Positions 1 to 11,640 of a stretch of 64,000 bases of DNA are shown here, piece after piece. Every line of letters begins with the position of its first letter. Positions within the stretch are counted from its first letter, which is position 1. This stretch comes from Massospora cicadina (Eukaryota > Entomophthoromycota > Entomophthoromycetes > Entomophthorales > Entomophthoraceae): NCBI GenBank assembly GCA_022478985.1, contig JAKSZP010009470.1:1-64000 (forward strand). The letters are read 5' to 3'. The notes under the pieces were generated by a model, which was given only the letters and a program-made list of their open reading frames with translations, was not told the DNA's origin and made no database searches. Both the position numbers and the translations under genes were made by a program.

Positions 1-792
1 GGACTAATGACCTCATTTCTAAAACCTGAATGCAAAAAAGTTAAGGGAAACTATTCCTTTAACTTTTTATATAAGAAAACAATTATATATACTATATTAA
101 TATCTAAAGTTTTCCGTCTTTATACAATAAACCATGGGGCTTATATAGGAAAGTTTGGTGCTCAACTCTTTGGTTAGCACCTTAATGAAAATGACATTCC
201 TTTTTAATAAACTTAACCTAAGGATCATACCAAATGATAACTACTTCATTCACCTAGCTGGTATCCACCAAAGACTAGATAACACCCTCCATTGATTGAA
301 TTATTAAATAGAATGTCCCAACATTTATATCTAACTACAGAAGATTAACTTTTACAAGATAGCAACTTGCTTATGTAATGGGATAATTTACCCATTTTCA
401 GCAAGCCACTTTGCTCAAGCTGACCTGAAAGCTACTACCAAGAAAAGTAATGTTAATGCTTCAATAGCTCCAAAAAAACCCCTCCAATCAGTGACAAATC
501 TTGATTGATCCGCATAAGAAAGTCAATTAATGATAATTAAACTAACAATCAAACTCCTTAAAAACATTGTCAGCAATCATCCACAACAAGCCATTAATAT
601 TTATGAACAGATTAAAGTCCTTAATTAGACTAACTAATGGCTTATATTAGAACATCTTTAACAATAACCATCTAATATTAATAACTCAAACATCCTTTAA
701 GTACACTTATTAAAAAGTAAACAAAGTGGGATAAGACAAATAGTCATTAGTAATATGTCACAGATGGATGATGTGGGCATACTAAAATCCTG
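1..792. other. AT-rich non-coding DNA
   Basis: No reading frame with coding character, RNA gene or recognisable repeat was found. The composition is AT-rich with scattered short homopolymers. Nothing is called here. Confidence 0.6.
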
Positions 793-808
793 ACAATAAT
801 TTACTAAT

Positions 809-1127
809 TTTACTCAAGGTGGGCCAACCTTGGGACAAATATACCGCACTGATAGAAGGGATAGGATGTAGGGATTAAGAAATATAGGAGTGGAGGACAA
901 AACCCAAGTACTGGGGGTAAAACCTTCCTGTGCATGTTCTGATAGGCTGGAAATGCATGATCTAAATTCACTAATTCTCTTGGTCAGACTGAGGCATGGT
1001 GTGCGAATCCACATGTATTGATATCCTCTTGGCACAGAAATACAATTTCTGCCATAAAGGAATTTGAACCTGTGTCATGAGGGGTATTAGTGGGACGCCC
1101 ATTCCTGACTATGCCACACCTACTCTT
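809..1127 (-). mobile_element. tRNA-related SINE, copy 3 (divergent), 16-bp TSD
   Basis: The insertion is flanked by a perfect 16-bp direct repeat (acaataatttactaat, 793-808 and 1128-1143), a target-site duplication of the length made by target-primed reverse transcription. Read on the minus strand, the 5' head resembles a tRNA. An A-box-like TGGCATAGTCAGG is followed by a B-box-like GGTTCAAATTCC. The body ends in CCAAGGTTGGCCCACCTTGAGTAAAAT, which matches the tails of the copies at 22256-22548 and 36427-36713. This copy is the most diverged of the three, so it is probably the oldest. A functional tRNA is excluded because the cloverleaf is incomplete. Confidence 0.82.
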
Positions 1128-1143
1128 ACAATAATTTACTAAT

Positions 1144-3424
1144 GAAAGTCAAAAGTATACTTTGATATAAAAAATGATTTGAGATTCATAAGTATTAGTA
1201 CTCAATTAAATGGCACAAATAAACTAGTTGAAATAGAATTGAATAATTTATAAACCATTAAAAAGTTAAAAGATACTATAATCTAAACAATATTTTAGAA
1301 TTTATAGGTACCAGTGCCTTAAAATATAACTTTATTACCCTACTAAAATAATTACACTAAATAACAGTTAAGATACTAAATTAAGCCAATTAACCTAAGA
1401 ATATAAATTTAAGCAAGGTTGACAAGAGCATGTGAAATTTTCTACAATAAGTTTAATTACTAATAGTATAGTTTCAGAGGGTGGAAGACAAGTTGGTAGA
1501 GCATATGGCTACCAACCTGATAGTTACAGTTTTAATTCCCAGACTTTACACATCAATTGGGGTGCCAGCTAAAGGAAGTTATTGGAAGTTTTTAGGTCTA
1601 ATGACACAAAAACCTTACTCATGATGTAACCAGAAAAATCTGAATCCTGATCTGGAGATGAAAAACTTTATATGATGGAGTTGACCCTGCTCAGGTTTCA
1701 AGTCAATGTTTTCTTTCTTCCTTCTTTTAATAATGTCCATCTCTGGTTGGCTTGCCTTGAAAATTATACTAATTATATAGTTTTTAACTATATAATCTTA
1801 TGATATTTATTTGATTTTATTAGGACCCAGGAAAAGGGATTAGGCCATAGTATACTAAAGATTAATAGATATAAAATCAGTTATTTTTTGAATTCTGAGA
1901 TCTATAAAGTGCAGTTAGCACCTGTGGTATTTTGACTATAACTATATCGTCCTGCCTGATCTGATTATACCAAATCTGCTTATCCACTAGGAGACAAAAC
2001 TTGCTAGTGGATTTGGGAGTTATCATTCCATATGATAACTATTGTTTGGTGAATTATTCCTAACATACATTAAATATTCCGCCAGGTTTTTGATTCGCTG
2101 GATCCTTAATTTTTTGTTGGGGATGCTTCCTGTCAATAAAAAAGCAATTAGGCTGTCAATTATCATTGTGATAATTTAATTACTTGTCAAAATTGATTGG
2201 GTTTTACCACCTATCAATTAAAGGTATATTGAGTAGTTTCTGGGCGTTGATAACGCTTTTGGTGTCAGCAACTAAAGGTTTAACCTTTTAGGCAACATGA
2301 CCTGCTGATAATAGGTAAAGGTCTCATTACCTAAGCAGGGTGCTTGCATATTGGGGTTACTCCATTAGGGTTGGATGAGGGCGTTGGGACACACTACCTC
2401 CAAATCCAAACCCAAGGCGGATCTTTATCTAGTTGGCGGTGGATACTGACTAGGTGGATGAATAAGTGGAAGCCTTATTTATCGTTGGAGCAATTTTGAA
2501 GGGTTGATTCAGTGGCAACGGCTGCAATTTCCAATAGTGGTGTCAAAAGAAGAGTTAAGAACCAAAATACCTATATATTTCCTTGTTAAATATTTTAATA
2601 AAGCATAACATTAAAAACAATAAAGACGTTTCATCAAATATTTATTTTAAAATAATAGTTTTCTTTATTTAATTATCTGGCGTTCTCCATAGCTCTTGCA
2701 TCAAGAGAGAGAAGAACCTCTGAACCTAGTACTAGATTAGGTTACACCATAAGAAAGGGATAGAAGTTTCACCAAGAAGGCCACTGAACTATAATTGCTG
2801 ATAAGTCCAAGGAGAGGACCTCAAAGCCAGAATTAGGAGTCAAATCTTAAGAGTAGAAGTTCCCTATTGCTGAACCTACTGCCAGTAGGTTAAGTTTTAT
2901 TGTCATCCAGAATTTGCCAACTTCAGAAGAGGAGTTGAGAGAGAAAAATTCCCTTGACATCTGGAGAGTTTATTCAGCACTGTCACCAGTGGGTTGAAGG
3001 AAGATTATACCTGTTCCAAGGTGAGCCCTGAGTAGGAGAAATACTTGATTGTGAAATGCTCAACTAAATTCTAGTCTTCATAATAGTATCAATCACCCAC
3101 ATATTCATCATATTTATTAACAAATATTTATTGCAAATATAAAGAATCTGTGCAAGAAATATAGGGAGTTGAAGTGAGCTATAATCAGGAAAGAAATAAC
3201 TTCATAGTTTAACGTTGGTATTAATTACAAAGGTTAATTAAGTAGCCAAAAGCTCCCAAGTTTTCACTGCACCCCACATCATGGTATAAATAAAGAAAGT
3301 TTAGCTACATAAGACTATGATTTTCAAACTATCAATAGTTTGATTTTAACTGAGGGATAGACATTTAAATCCTGCCCCAACGTGTAAATTTTAGGATCTA
3401 GGTTGAGGTCTTTAATTGGTCAAG
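1144..3424. other. AT-rich non-coding DNA
   Basis: No supported gene. A tRNA-like segment near 1477 is listed separately. The stretch around 2350-2560 is less AT-rich but has no sustained frame and no recognised homology. Confidence 0.55.
1477..1720 (+). mobile_element. possible tRNA-related SINE
   Basis: The segment starting near 1485 contains an A-box-like AGTTGGTAGAGC, then a CTACCAACCT anticodon-arm-like stretch and a weak B box (AGTTTTAATTCCC), as in a decayed tRNA head. It is followed by about 150 bp of unrelated body and a pyrimidine-rich end. I could not find a convincing target-site duplication, so the limits are approximate. Confidence 0.35.
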
Positions 3425-3440
3425 AAGTAAGTTATAGTTA

Positions 3441-3574
3441 AGGGTGGTTAGCTGAGCAGATAAAACTTCTTCCACCCCTAGTGCAGGTTTTGAGTTTGAA
3501 ACCTGTACTGGCTAGAAAACATTCTCAGTGTAGTATATTTGTACCAATATTGACCCACCTCAGATAATTTAAAT
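3441..3574 (+). mobile_element. short tRNA-like SINE with 16-bp TSD
   Basis: A 134-bp insertion is flanked by direct repeats aagtaagttatagtta (3425-3440) and aagtaagttaaagtta (3575-3590), 15 of 16 matching. The head contains an A-box-like GGTTAGCTGAGCAG and a B-box-like GAGTTTGAAACCT followed by GTACTGGCTAG. The same head (…AACCTATACTGGTTAGGACAAAA) recurs in the tandem units at 25907-26520, so this is a single-copy member of that family. Confidence 0.72.
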
Positions 3575-3744
3575 AAGTAAGTTAAAGTTATCAAATTCCT
3601 TACCAAGTTGGTAAAACCTTAAAATAAAAGCCTTTAAAGATACTGAAATTCTATATATAAAGTAAGATTTTACCCAAATATTAAAAAAGGAAAAGGTTCA
3701 CAAATTTACCTGAACTTAAGATATTTTTGTTTTTTTGTTTGTTT

Positions 3745-5725
3745 GCACATAACTCAGAAATTTTTAGACTAATTTGAATGCTCTTTTTTTCAAAAAAGAA
3801 AAGGATCCCACTTAGGTACCATTATAATTTTGAAATTATTGGTCCAGTATCTAATCAATAATTTATCAATTATTAAAACTTTATCAGAAGAGATGTTAGG
3901 CAATTGTGAGACTAGAGAATTGCTGGATAAACTTAATTCCAGCATTAGTGAAGTGATAGCTTTTAATAAACTTCATATGATTATTTATATTAAGATTTAT
4001 TGAGTCAATGGTAGTCAATTGCAAGTCTAGTATTTTGGTAGATGGACATTGATAGGTTTACAGTGATTAAATCTATTGACATAACAAATTAAACACTAAA
4101 CTGCTGAGTAAAACCATTAATCTGTCAAATCAAATATTAACCACCAACCACTCAACCAAAACTAACTACCTATCTCATCAACTAATCACCAAATTGTATA
4201 CAGAAACCAGTGAGCCTATTGAATTAACCAAATAACCACCAACTGCTTACCAAAACCAATGAGCCTAATTAATTGGTTAAATTATCATCTGCTTACTCAA
4301 AATTATTGAGCCTACCAAAATTTTTCAAGTAACACCAAACCGCTCAGCTGAAATAATATAAAGATTACCATTATAAATCATAAATCAGTGATACATTCTA
4401 TATATGTCTTTTATTTTTTATATTAAGAAAAAAAATTGGAAAAAAGAACCACCTTCAAGAAAGGCGCTATAAAGAATCAAATAATCAAGAAATTATGAAT
4501 AAATAACAAAACCCTTTTTGAAGTCAGCGCTGGATTAAAAACTTAACTCATAATAGACATTTATAATATATATACTCAGCACTGTATAAACTAAGTTGCT
4601 TATATTTTACACTTGGACCCAATATAATATAAGCTCTAAATTGTATTTGGAAGCAAAATTCTATAAGTCAGGTTGAAATATGGTGCTGACTTCAAAAAGG
4701 GTTTTATTAAGTATTAATACTCTCTTAATTATGTCGTACTTCTTAATGACTTATTTGAAGGTGGTCTTTTTTTCTCCAAAAAATTGAAGTCAGATATCTT
4801 TCCTCACAAAAATTGTGCATTTTTCAAAGTTGGTTTATTTCTTATTTTTCTAAGTCACTATTTCTTTTTTAGTACTAGATGTCACTATCTCTTTTAATTT
4901 TTTAAAAACTCCTTATTTCTATATAGAAATAAAAATCACTATATATTTATTTATTTTACTAATAGGTAGCATACCAAAAATAGACAGAATTGCACAAATA
5001 TTTATGAGCTTTAAAAACCATATTAGGCTTTTTTATTTTTTTAATTATAAAAAGATAGATAGATTTCATATATACTATATCAATAATATTAAAATTACAT
5101 TAGTCATCTTTATATCAATTCAGCTGAGCAGTTTGTTATTATTTGGTCAATTTTATAGGCTCAATACCTTTGGATAAGCAGATGGTAACTTAATCAGATT
5201 ATTGGGCTCATTGATTTTGGTAAGCAATTGATGGTTATTTAGATAATTCAATAGGCTCATTGATTTCTGTATATGGTTAATGATTGGTTGATGCAATGGG
5301 TTCATTTAGTTTTGGTTAAGTAGTTGTGGTTTTTAGTTGATTCAACAGATTCAATGGTTTAACTTTGTATTTTGGCATTCTCTTAGTTAATTTGATAGTT
5401 TTAGTTAACATAAACCTATTTATGTCCATCTACTAAAATAATAGACTTACAATTGACCACCATTAACTCTTTGAATCTTATTGTAAATAAACATATGGTG
5501 TTGCTTTAAAGCTAACACTTCTCCAATGCTGGAAATAAGTTTATCTGGCAATAAACTAGTCACATAATTGATTACCATCACTTCCAATAAGTTTTTTATA
5601 AAAATAATAAATTACTGGTCAGATACTGGATCAGTTCTTAAAAAATTGGAATGGGACCTAAGTGGGAAAATACTCTTTCATTTAAAGATAAATTTAAAAT
5701 TGATCTAGTATTTTTAGAGTATTTC
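3745..5725. mobile_element. foldback-type element (FB1), about 2 kb, long imperfect inverted repeats
   Basis: The left arm (about 3745-4540) reappears as the reverse complement in the right arm (about 4680-5725), with many substitutions and small indels. Anchor pairs: CCACTTAGGT at 3808 with ACCTAAGTGG near 5656; GATAAACTTA/TTCCAGCATT near 3930 with AATGCTGGAAATAAGTTTAT near 5525; GAAGTCAGCGCTG at 4520 with a reverse-complement partner near 4690. The inner arms contain tandem subrepeats of about 46 bp. Long inverted repeats with internal short tandem repeats are the hallmark of foldback DNA elements. No transposase frame is present, so this would be non-autonomous. The outer limits are approximate. 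Confidence 0.75.
5153..5385. repeat. about 46-bp tandem subrepeats inside the right arm of FB1
   Basis: About five degenerate units follow the pattern GGTAAGCAATTGATGGTTA followed by AATAGGCTCATTGATTTT. They begin near 5173, 5219, 5267, 5312 and 5359. The inverted counterpart lies at about 4105-4335 in the left arm (motifs such as CCAATGAGCCTA and ACCACCAACTGCTTACC). Confidence 0.65.
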
Positions 5726-7184
5726 TAGCAAAATGGAATCCTAAGTCCCATTCACCAGTGACACAAATTTAAATTGGAGTGTTGCCACTATCCAAAAAGG
5801 GTGAACGTGTATACAACCTCATCCAAATTGATTATATGCATTTGTTTAGCCCAAACTGTTGAGTTATGGTGGTGAACCAGTCCAACACCCTCTACCACTA
5901 ATGTAATCCACCAAACACCATGTCTCATCCTTACCGCTGGGCATCTGGATCAAAATCTGGAGCCAGTCCTGCCTCTGCTACTTAGGGATTCATCAGGGCT
6001 CAATCCACTGGATCACTATAATTCATCAGGGCTCTGGCACCTGGCATGCGCTACAGGCCAAGGTGCAGATTCAGTTCAGCACCTTTGGACAACTAAATTA
6101 TACCAGAGAATTTTGGGGATTTTCTAAAATGGGAGCAAAGCTCTCAGAAGTTGGGCACTACCTTGAAGGCTACACTCAAGGAGCAACGAAAAATATGAGA
6201 TAAACTTAAAATAGGTTAAATCCAAACCCACACTTTATTTCAGTGTCATAGGTTAATAATTCCAAGGTGAGGATTGTCTTATCAATCCCACCTTGAGATA
6301 GGGAAAACAAAATGCCAATGAGATTAAATTACTATTTTTAAAATAAATTAAATAAATAGTTATTAGAAAATTCTTTCAGAGCAGTTGCCAGTTTTAAACG
6401 CTCCCAATGAAAAACCTATCTTGCAAAAATTTCTGGATTGTCTTAACCATTCATAGTGGCCAGATTAAAATTTCATATTGCCCTGAGGTAAGTTCCTATG
6501 TTCTTTAAGACAAAAAAATACTATGTGACAAACCGTTTTGTCAAAGTAATGTACTAACAAACATAGAAAAAACATACATACAGGTTGAATTGAGAACCTT
6601 CCACTTTTTTCAAAGTTGGTTAAAAAGGTACTGTAAATCTTGATTCAAACAAAAGATAGCTTTATGAGATATTGCTAAAATAAAAGTTTAGGGTTATTTA
6701 AGTTTCAGAAACTATCAACACTTACATTAGGTGATTCCAAGGAATGAGCTATCTAGATTAATATTCTATGGCAGCTCACCATTAATTATATGAAATGTTT
6801 TACCCTAAAGATGGCTTAATCTATTTCATTCACAGCCCTATATATTTATATTGTTAGATAAAGCGTGGTAAAGCTTACTTTTTTTGTAAGGTTTGATATA
6901 CTTATAGTTTAACAATCCACATAAGCTTAAAGTTTGATAAAAATTATACCTTAGCCATCAAAATTAGTTGTTATCACCTTTTTGGTAAAATTAATAGATC
7001 CATTTATGAGCTTTTGATACCTATTTATGCTAACAACCAGCTTTTAATCAAACAGAAAGTTAAAAAGGAGATTTTTTAGATAACTCAGCAAACCTCTAAA
7101 CTTCACCAAATGGCAAATCTCACATTGTAAAGATCAAACTTATCTAAAATATAATCATATAAAGTTGATATGACGTTATTGATT
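5726..7184. other. non-coding DNA
   Basis: No gene is supported. The stretch 5860-6180 is less AT-rich and holds a short direct repeat (attcatcagggctc near 5988 and 6022), but it has stops in all frames. A small imperfect hairpin (caaggtgaggattg / caatcccaccttg) lies at about 6263-6296. Confidence 0.5.
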
Positions 7185-7440
7185 TGCCAATGTCAGAATT
7201 AAGTTTATCCGGTGATAAACTAGTTTTATAAATTCCCACCATTGCTTACAATAAGTTTCAACATAATTGATGATTTAATGGTCAGATATGAGACTAATAC
7301 TTACAAAATTGGAATGGGATCTAAGTGGGTGCATCCTCTTGAATTAAAAAATATTCCAAATGGTCCAGTAGTCTTATAGTAATTTGCAAACATAAATGGA
7401 AAAAAATCAGGGCAGCTACAAAAGGGACAAATTTAGTGAT
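7185..7440 (+). repeat. solo copy of the FB1 outer arm (repeat R1)
   Basis: The sequence from AATTAAGTTTATCCGGTGATAAACTAG through CTTACAAAATTGGAATGGGATCTAAGTGGG to GGTCCAGTAGTCTTATAG follows the outer right arm of FB1 (5520-5720) in order. It is not followed by an inverted partner. Confidence 0.65.
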
Positions 7441-8309
7441 TATATAAACCTGTCACTTAAAATAGTTTCATGCATGTATGTCTTGTGAAGATTTGAAGTG
7501 ATTGAAAAATTTAAATAAGAGTTGATATGAAAAAGAAAGTATAAGAGGAATGCTAGATGTGCAGGTAGAAGGTCTTCACCACAGTTGAAAAATATTATTT
7601 TGGTGCAAAGGATATCTACAAAAGTGATTGCTGCCTAAAATTAGAGTTTCACATGATTAACAAATATAGGTTTTGAAATTCCTGATGTTATCTAGAGTTT
7701 AAGTTGTGACTTAATTAGCCAGATATAATGTAAAATAAAACTAGAGATGCACAGACTAGGCTTATCAAGTTTGTAATCTGAAATCCAGTTGTAGTGTCGT
7801 TGAAAGAATATTCACCCATCAATGAATTGCCTTATTTTATATCAATTCCTTTTATAATACAAAATAATAATAATAAATCCACTATGGATTGTGTTAATTC
7901 TTATATAAACTTAACCTCAATATAGAGCTAAAGGTCCCTGGCTAAACTAAGTTTTGATTATGTTCAGATCTAAAATTAAAGTAGATAATTTTTTCCCTTG
8001 TATATAAAGTAGCAAATAGATGGATCCAATATCTCCAAATTATCCACTTAAACAGAATTAAAGTTATCTTTTGGTATATAATAGTTGCAAGTGGTCCATA
8101 AGCTATATTTTTAGTAATGCAATTATGATTTACCTAATCTGTAAACTCAGATCATTTATTTTAATCTTCTCAAGTATTTCTAGGATCTAAAGCTAATCTA
8201 TTCTCATCTATAACTTAGGGATTAAACAATTATGTACCATGTTTTAGGTATCTGACTTCCAGTCCTAACCTTAGATAACAATAAAAAGTTGATCTAAATC
8301 TATCAATCC
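7441..8309. other. AT-rich non-coding DNA
   Basis: No supported gene or repeat was recognised. Confidence 0.5.
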
Positions 8310-8408
8310 ACCGATGCTGGAGTTAAGTTTATCTGGCAATAAACTAGTCTCACATTTGACCAACATCACTTCCAATTGATTTTAATATAAATGCTACTTA
8401 CTTTTCAG
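8310..8408 (+). repeat. R1 repeat, left half, split by element E1
   Basis: GATGCTGGAGTTAAGTTTATCTGGCAATAAACTAG matches the FB1 arm at 5525. The repeat stops at the E1 insertion point and resumes at 21866 with ATCAGATACTGGACC. The unsplit paralogue at 5618-5632 reads ACTGGTCAGATACTGGATC across the same point, so it shows the pre-insertion state. Confidence 0.75.
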
Positions 8409-10046
8409 TGTAAGTCCTGAAGACCAGCCCCTGCAACTGGATAGGGAGCGACACCTCTTCTGAACAAAAAGAGGTCTCAAGGGCCAAGTGGACCCCCTGT
8501 CGCAGTTGAGCAACTTGACACATGTGGTAGATGAGAGCTGGGTGACTTCTATCCCCCCAAGGATAACCCATTACCACCCCTTCCTCCCTCCTCAACCCTG
8601 GTAAGTTTAATAGAGGGAGTCTACAGAGAGATTGCGCACACCAGAGGCCATGGGCAGGCCCCTGGGACCCCCAATCCCCAGGCAAACTGTCAAATTTTGG
8701 GGAAATAGCATTCACCAACATCTGGGCCTGGCCTGCAAATTCTGGTCTGGGGGCCAGTCTGGACTAACCAGCACCAGAAATCAGGTCAGGGAATGACTTG
8801 GATCTCACACCAGGCACCAAACGACTTAGACAAGTTGCCCCAACTCTCTGGGACGGATCTGGGAAGTTCATATCATGCAAATATCACAATCAAGAGTTCA
8901 GAACAGTTCTCAAACAACTCATCCCAATGGCCCCTGCCTCCTAGAATGAATCCAGAAAATCTGAATCATGCAAACAGGCGAACTCAGATGACCAGGACCC
9001 AGATCAAAACCATAGACTTGGTTTAATCCCAAGAATGTGGAAAAATTTGCAAAAGTTTTTTTTTATTTTGCCTAGGCCTCAAGTTTCCCTCTACCCCTCC
9101 CTGAAAGCCAACCAAATCCCATCGCCAAACCCCTAAACGACCAATCCCATGATACCTCCCTTATGCAATTCGCTCAGTACTTAAGGCAACTGCCCTGCCC
9201 AGGGGCAGTTACTACTTAATTCTCTTATCTTCCGCACTTTGCACTTAATTAAGTTTGAATACCCCGTACAGCTTGCCATGGCCTCCATCCGCCTTACTTT
9301 TAAAAAAAATTCTGCCAATCAATCCAGTGAAGCACACCATCACCCAAGTTCTCATACTGATGTTTTCCAACTAGATCATCCATTCACTTGACCCCGCCAT
9401 TTGACAGTGGATCATAAATGCAATAAACTGGATTGCCCTCAATGATGAACCCGCTGTCCAGTTTGTTATTGCATGTCCATTTAACGCGAACCCTCCCATT
9501 CATTCTAATGCTGAGGTTTCTGAAACCACTCCCCTGTTGGATCAGCCCCATAGTGGCCCTGCCCAGTTACCCATGGACTCAGGGTCCACACCCAGCTCAG
9601 CCGCTGATGGTTCATCCCACCTGTGGGACCTGGAGCACCCCATTCAGGGGAAGCTCGGTCTCAACCCCTTTCATGGGTCATATTCCCCCTTCATTCTCAC
9701 CTCTGATCGCATGGTGGCCCCTGTGTCGCCCCTTGCTGGCACACAAGCATACTTGTTCGAATCTGAAGGCCAGTAACGGTTAACCCTGGAGGAGTCATCA
9801 TCCTCCCTGCCTCTCCCACCCTTTGGGGTTTCCCCCGCAAGACTCATGGTTGTCCTCATTGCAACCATCTGGTTTGCCTTGGGGGCCTTTGGTTTGTTAA
9901 TGAACCTTTACTTTCCTCACATCCCCAATAGAACTCCACTACTTTGAGTAGCTTGGACCGCTGTGCCTATGGCATTCTGGGCTCTCCAATGGGTGCCTCA
10001 CACCCATACTGGGAGCCCAGTCTAATTCTTAGCTGAATCCATGACA
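8409..10046 (+). repeat. E1 5' LTR
   Basis: It starts TGTAAGTCCTGAAGACC and ends GAATCCATGACA. It matches the E1 3' LTR along its whole length once E2 is removed. Near 8511-8550 it encodes NLTHVVDESWVTS in frame with the LTR start (one TGA in between), the motif shared with the LTRs of A, B, D and G. Near its end it encodes hydrophobic stretches (around 9845-9900 and 9960-9990, including VPMAFWALQWV). Confidence 0.92.
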
Positions 10047-10132
10047 TAATAAACCAGCCGATAATCTCAGTCTTCTCCACCCTCCTCTCTGCCACTGGTG
10101 AAGCGTTGGCCTACACACTCACTCTAGATGTG

Positions 10133-10919
10133 CTCTCCTTCTGCGACCTGGCCTTCTCCTGCTGGTTGGTGGCCTCATTCATCTGGGCTTGCTGACAGGC
10201 TTTGCTAAACTGGTCCCCACCTCACCAAGCCCCAGCAACAAGTGTCACCTCATCAGTTAACATGATAGGGATGGGGGTCCCCCCTGTCCCTTCTGATGAG
10301 GTGGCTGACCAAATCCTGGGCGTCCTGGCAGAACTCCAGGTGCGCTTTACTGCTGATGGTGGGAAATCCCCGCTTCACTCTGATGCCCAGAAAATTGTGG
10401 CTCTCCTTGACGCCCTGGATGGGGCGCCTTTTGTGGGTCAGGGGAGTGCTCTGCTCTGCTGCTAAGTCTGGCAACCCCATCCCCTTTCTTGCACTGGTCA
10501 CTTCGGTGGTCCAGACTCCTGAGTTAAGACTGGCGCGCCTTCTTCATCTTTTTACATTGGGACAAACAGCCATGGACCTACCTTCCCTTTGTGAAGCCTT
10601 TGCGGTCCTGGCTCCCACTGTGTCCATCCCTCCCAAAATTGCCATCTTTGCCTTCCAAGATGCCTTGAACTCCACTGTGGCCGCTCATTCATCTTGGGAC
10701 CCTCTCCCTGGGTCCTTAGAAATTGCATTCTCTGTGGCCTGCGCAATTGGGGCCAGGCCCCCCACATCCCCACATGTGCTTTCGCAGCTCTTGAGGTACC
10801 ATATACCACCCCCCTTGTCAGCGGTTGTAGTTAAGGAAAGCGTCCCCCTGGGCTTGCCGCCCTCTGCCCCCCTCTGTGCCCACATTGGGTATCTTCCCCT
10901 GGGGAAACCCTGCCGGTAG
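10133..10919 (+). pseudogene. E1 gag remnant
   Basis: Two overlapping frames make up the gag region. The first (to 10462) contains EVADQILGVLAELQV and KIVALLDALDGAP, which align with EIANQVLALAKVQMQ and DVTLLDAVEGEAHLW in the gag of element A (near 58360-58490). The second (to 10916) continues from about GNPIPFLALVTSV, matching GNPTSLVTAVSAA in A. A frameshift near 10440 separates them. No zinc knuckle is visible. Gag would form the particle shell. This copy is broken. Confidence 0.7.
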
Positions 10920-11229
10920 CACCCCCAGTCCTCACCCCTGATCAGTAGGGTGTCCCGTTGGTCCCCCAGAGCTCAGAGTCTGCTTGGCTTGGTGCTATTG
11001 TCCCCCAGTTAACCCCAACTTCCCCCTGAAGGGAGTGGAGTGGGTGTACGCATCAAACCTCATCTCCCCATTTTTGGAAAAGGAGGAAGCGAAAATCCTC
11101 CCCCAGTTACAAACCAGTCCAGCGCCTCCTGGGCAATCTCTTTTGATGATGGGTCATGACCCTCCTCAGCTTCCCTCTATCTTGCTCATCCCATTAAAGA
11201 GGATCAAGCCTACTTCCTGTTCCCCATTT

Positions 11230-11640
11230 ACTTTCCCTTGTAGTTGGGCGAAATCATTGTATAAGCCTCCTCAACACTGGAGCGGCGGGCAACTTTATTG
11301 ACCTCAGTGTGGCACATTCCTTAGACCTGGCGATGGAGGAAGCTTTGTCTATCCTGGGCGCCTCATCAGAGCCATGAAGTCCTACATCATCTGATGCTCA
11401 TTGCACTTTTCTGTTCGTGATTTTGGCTTAGTGACCACTTCTCAGCTGTACAGGATTTGCTCTATCCCGTAATCCTGGTGGTGGGATGATAGCGCAGCCA
11501 GCAGGTCCACATTAACCTTGTAAATAACTCCTTGCTGTTCATGAACCTTAAGTTTAGTGTAGAGTTTCCCCTGCTAAAAAATCCTTCCCCTGGGCACATC
11601 TCTTGGCTCCGTCTCCCTTCCTGACCCCACTATTTTTGAT
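11230..11640 (+). pseudogene. E1 aspartic protease remnant
   Basis: The segment near 11262-11330 reads LLNTGAAGNFIDLSVAHSLDL, aligning with ALVDTGTVGNFMIVELAHQLEL in element A. The catalytic Asp of D-T-G is replaced by Asn (GAC to AAC, a transition). Downstream there are stops before the RT. Retroviral-type proteases cleave the Gag-Pol polyprotein, but this one could not. Confidence 0.65.

Noticed and set aside
8793..9026. Open frames in the E1 LTR at 8793-9026 and 9433-9783
   Set aside because: They are not conserved in the matching part of the E1 3' LTR (20580-21600), where the frames differ, and they do not match other families.
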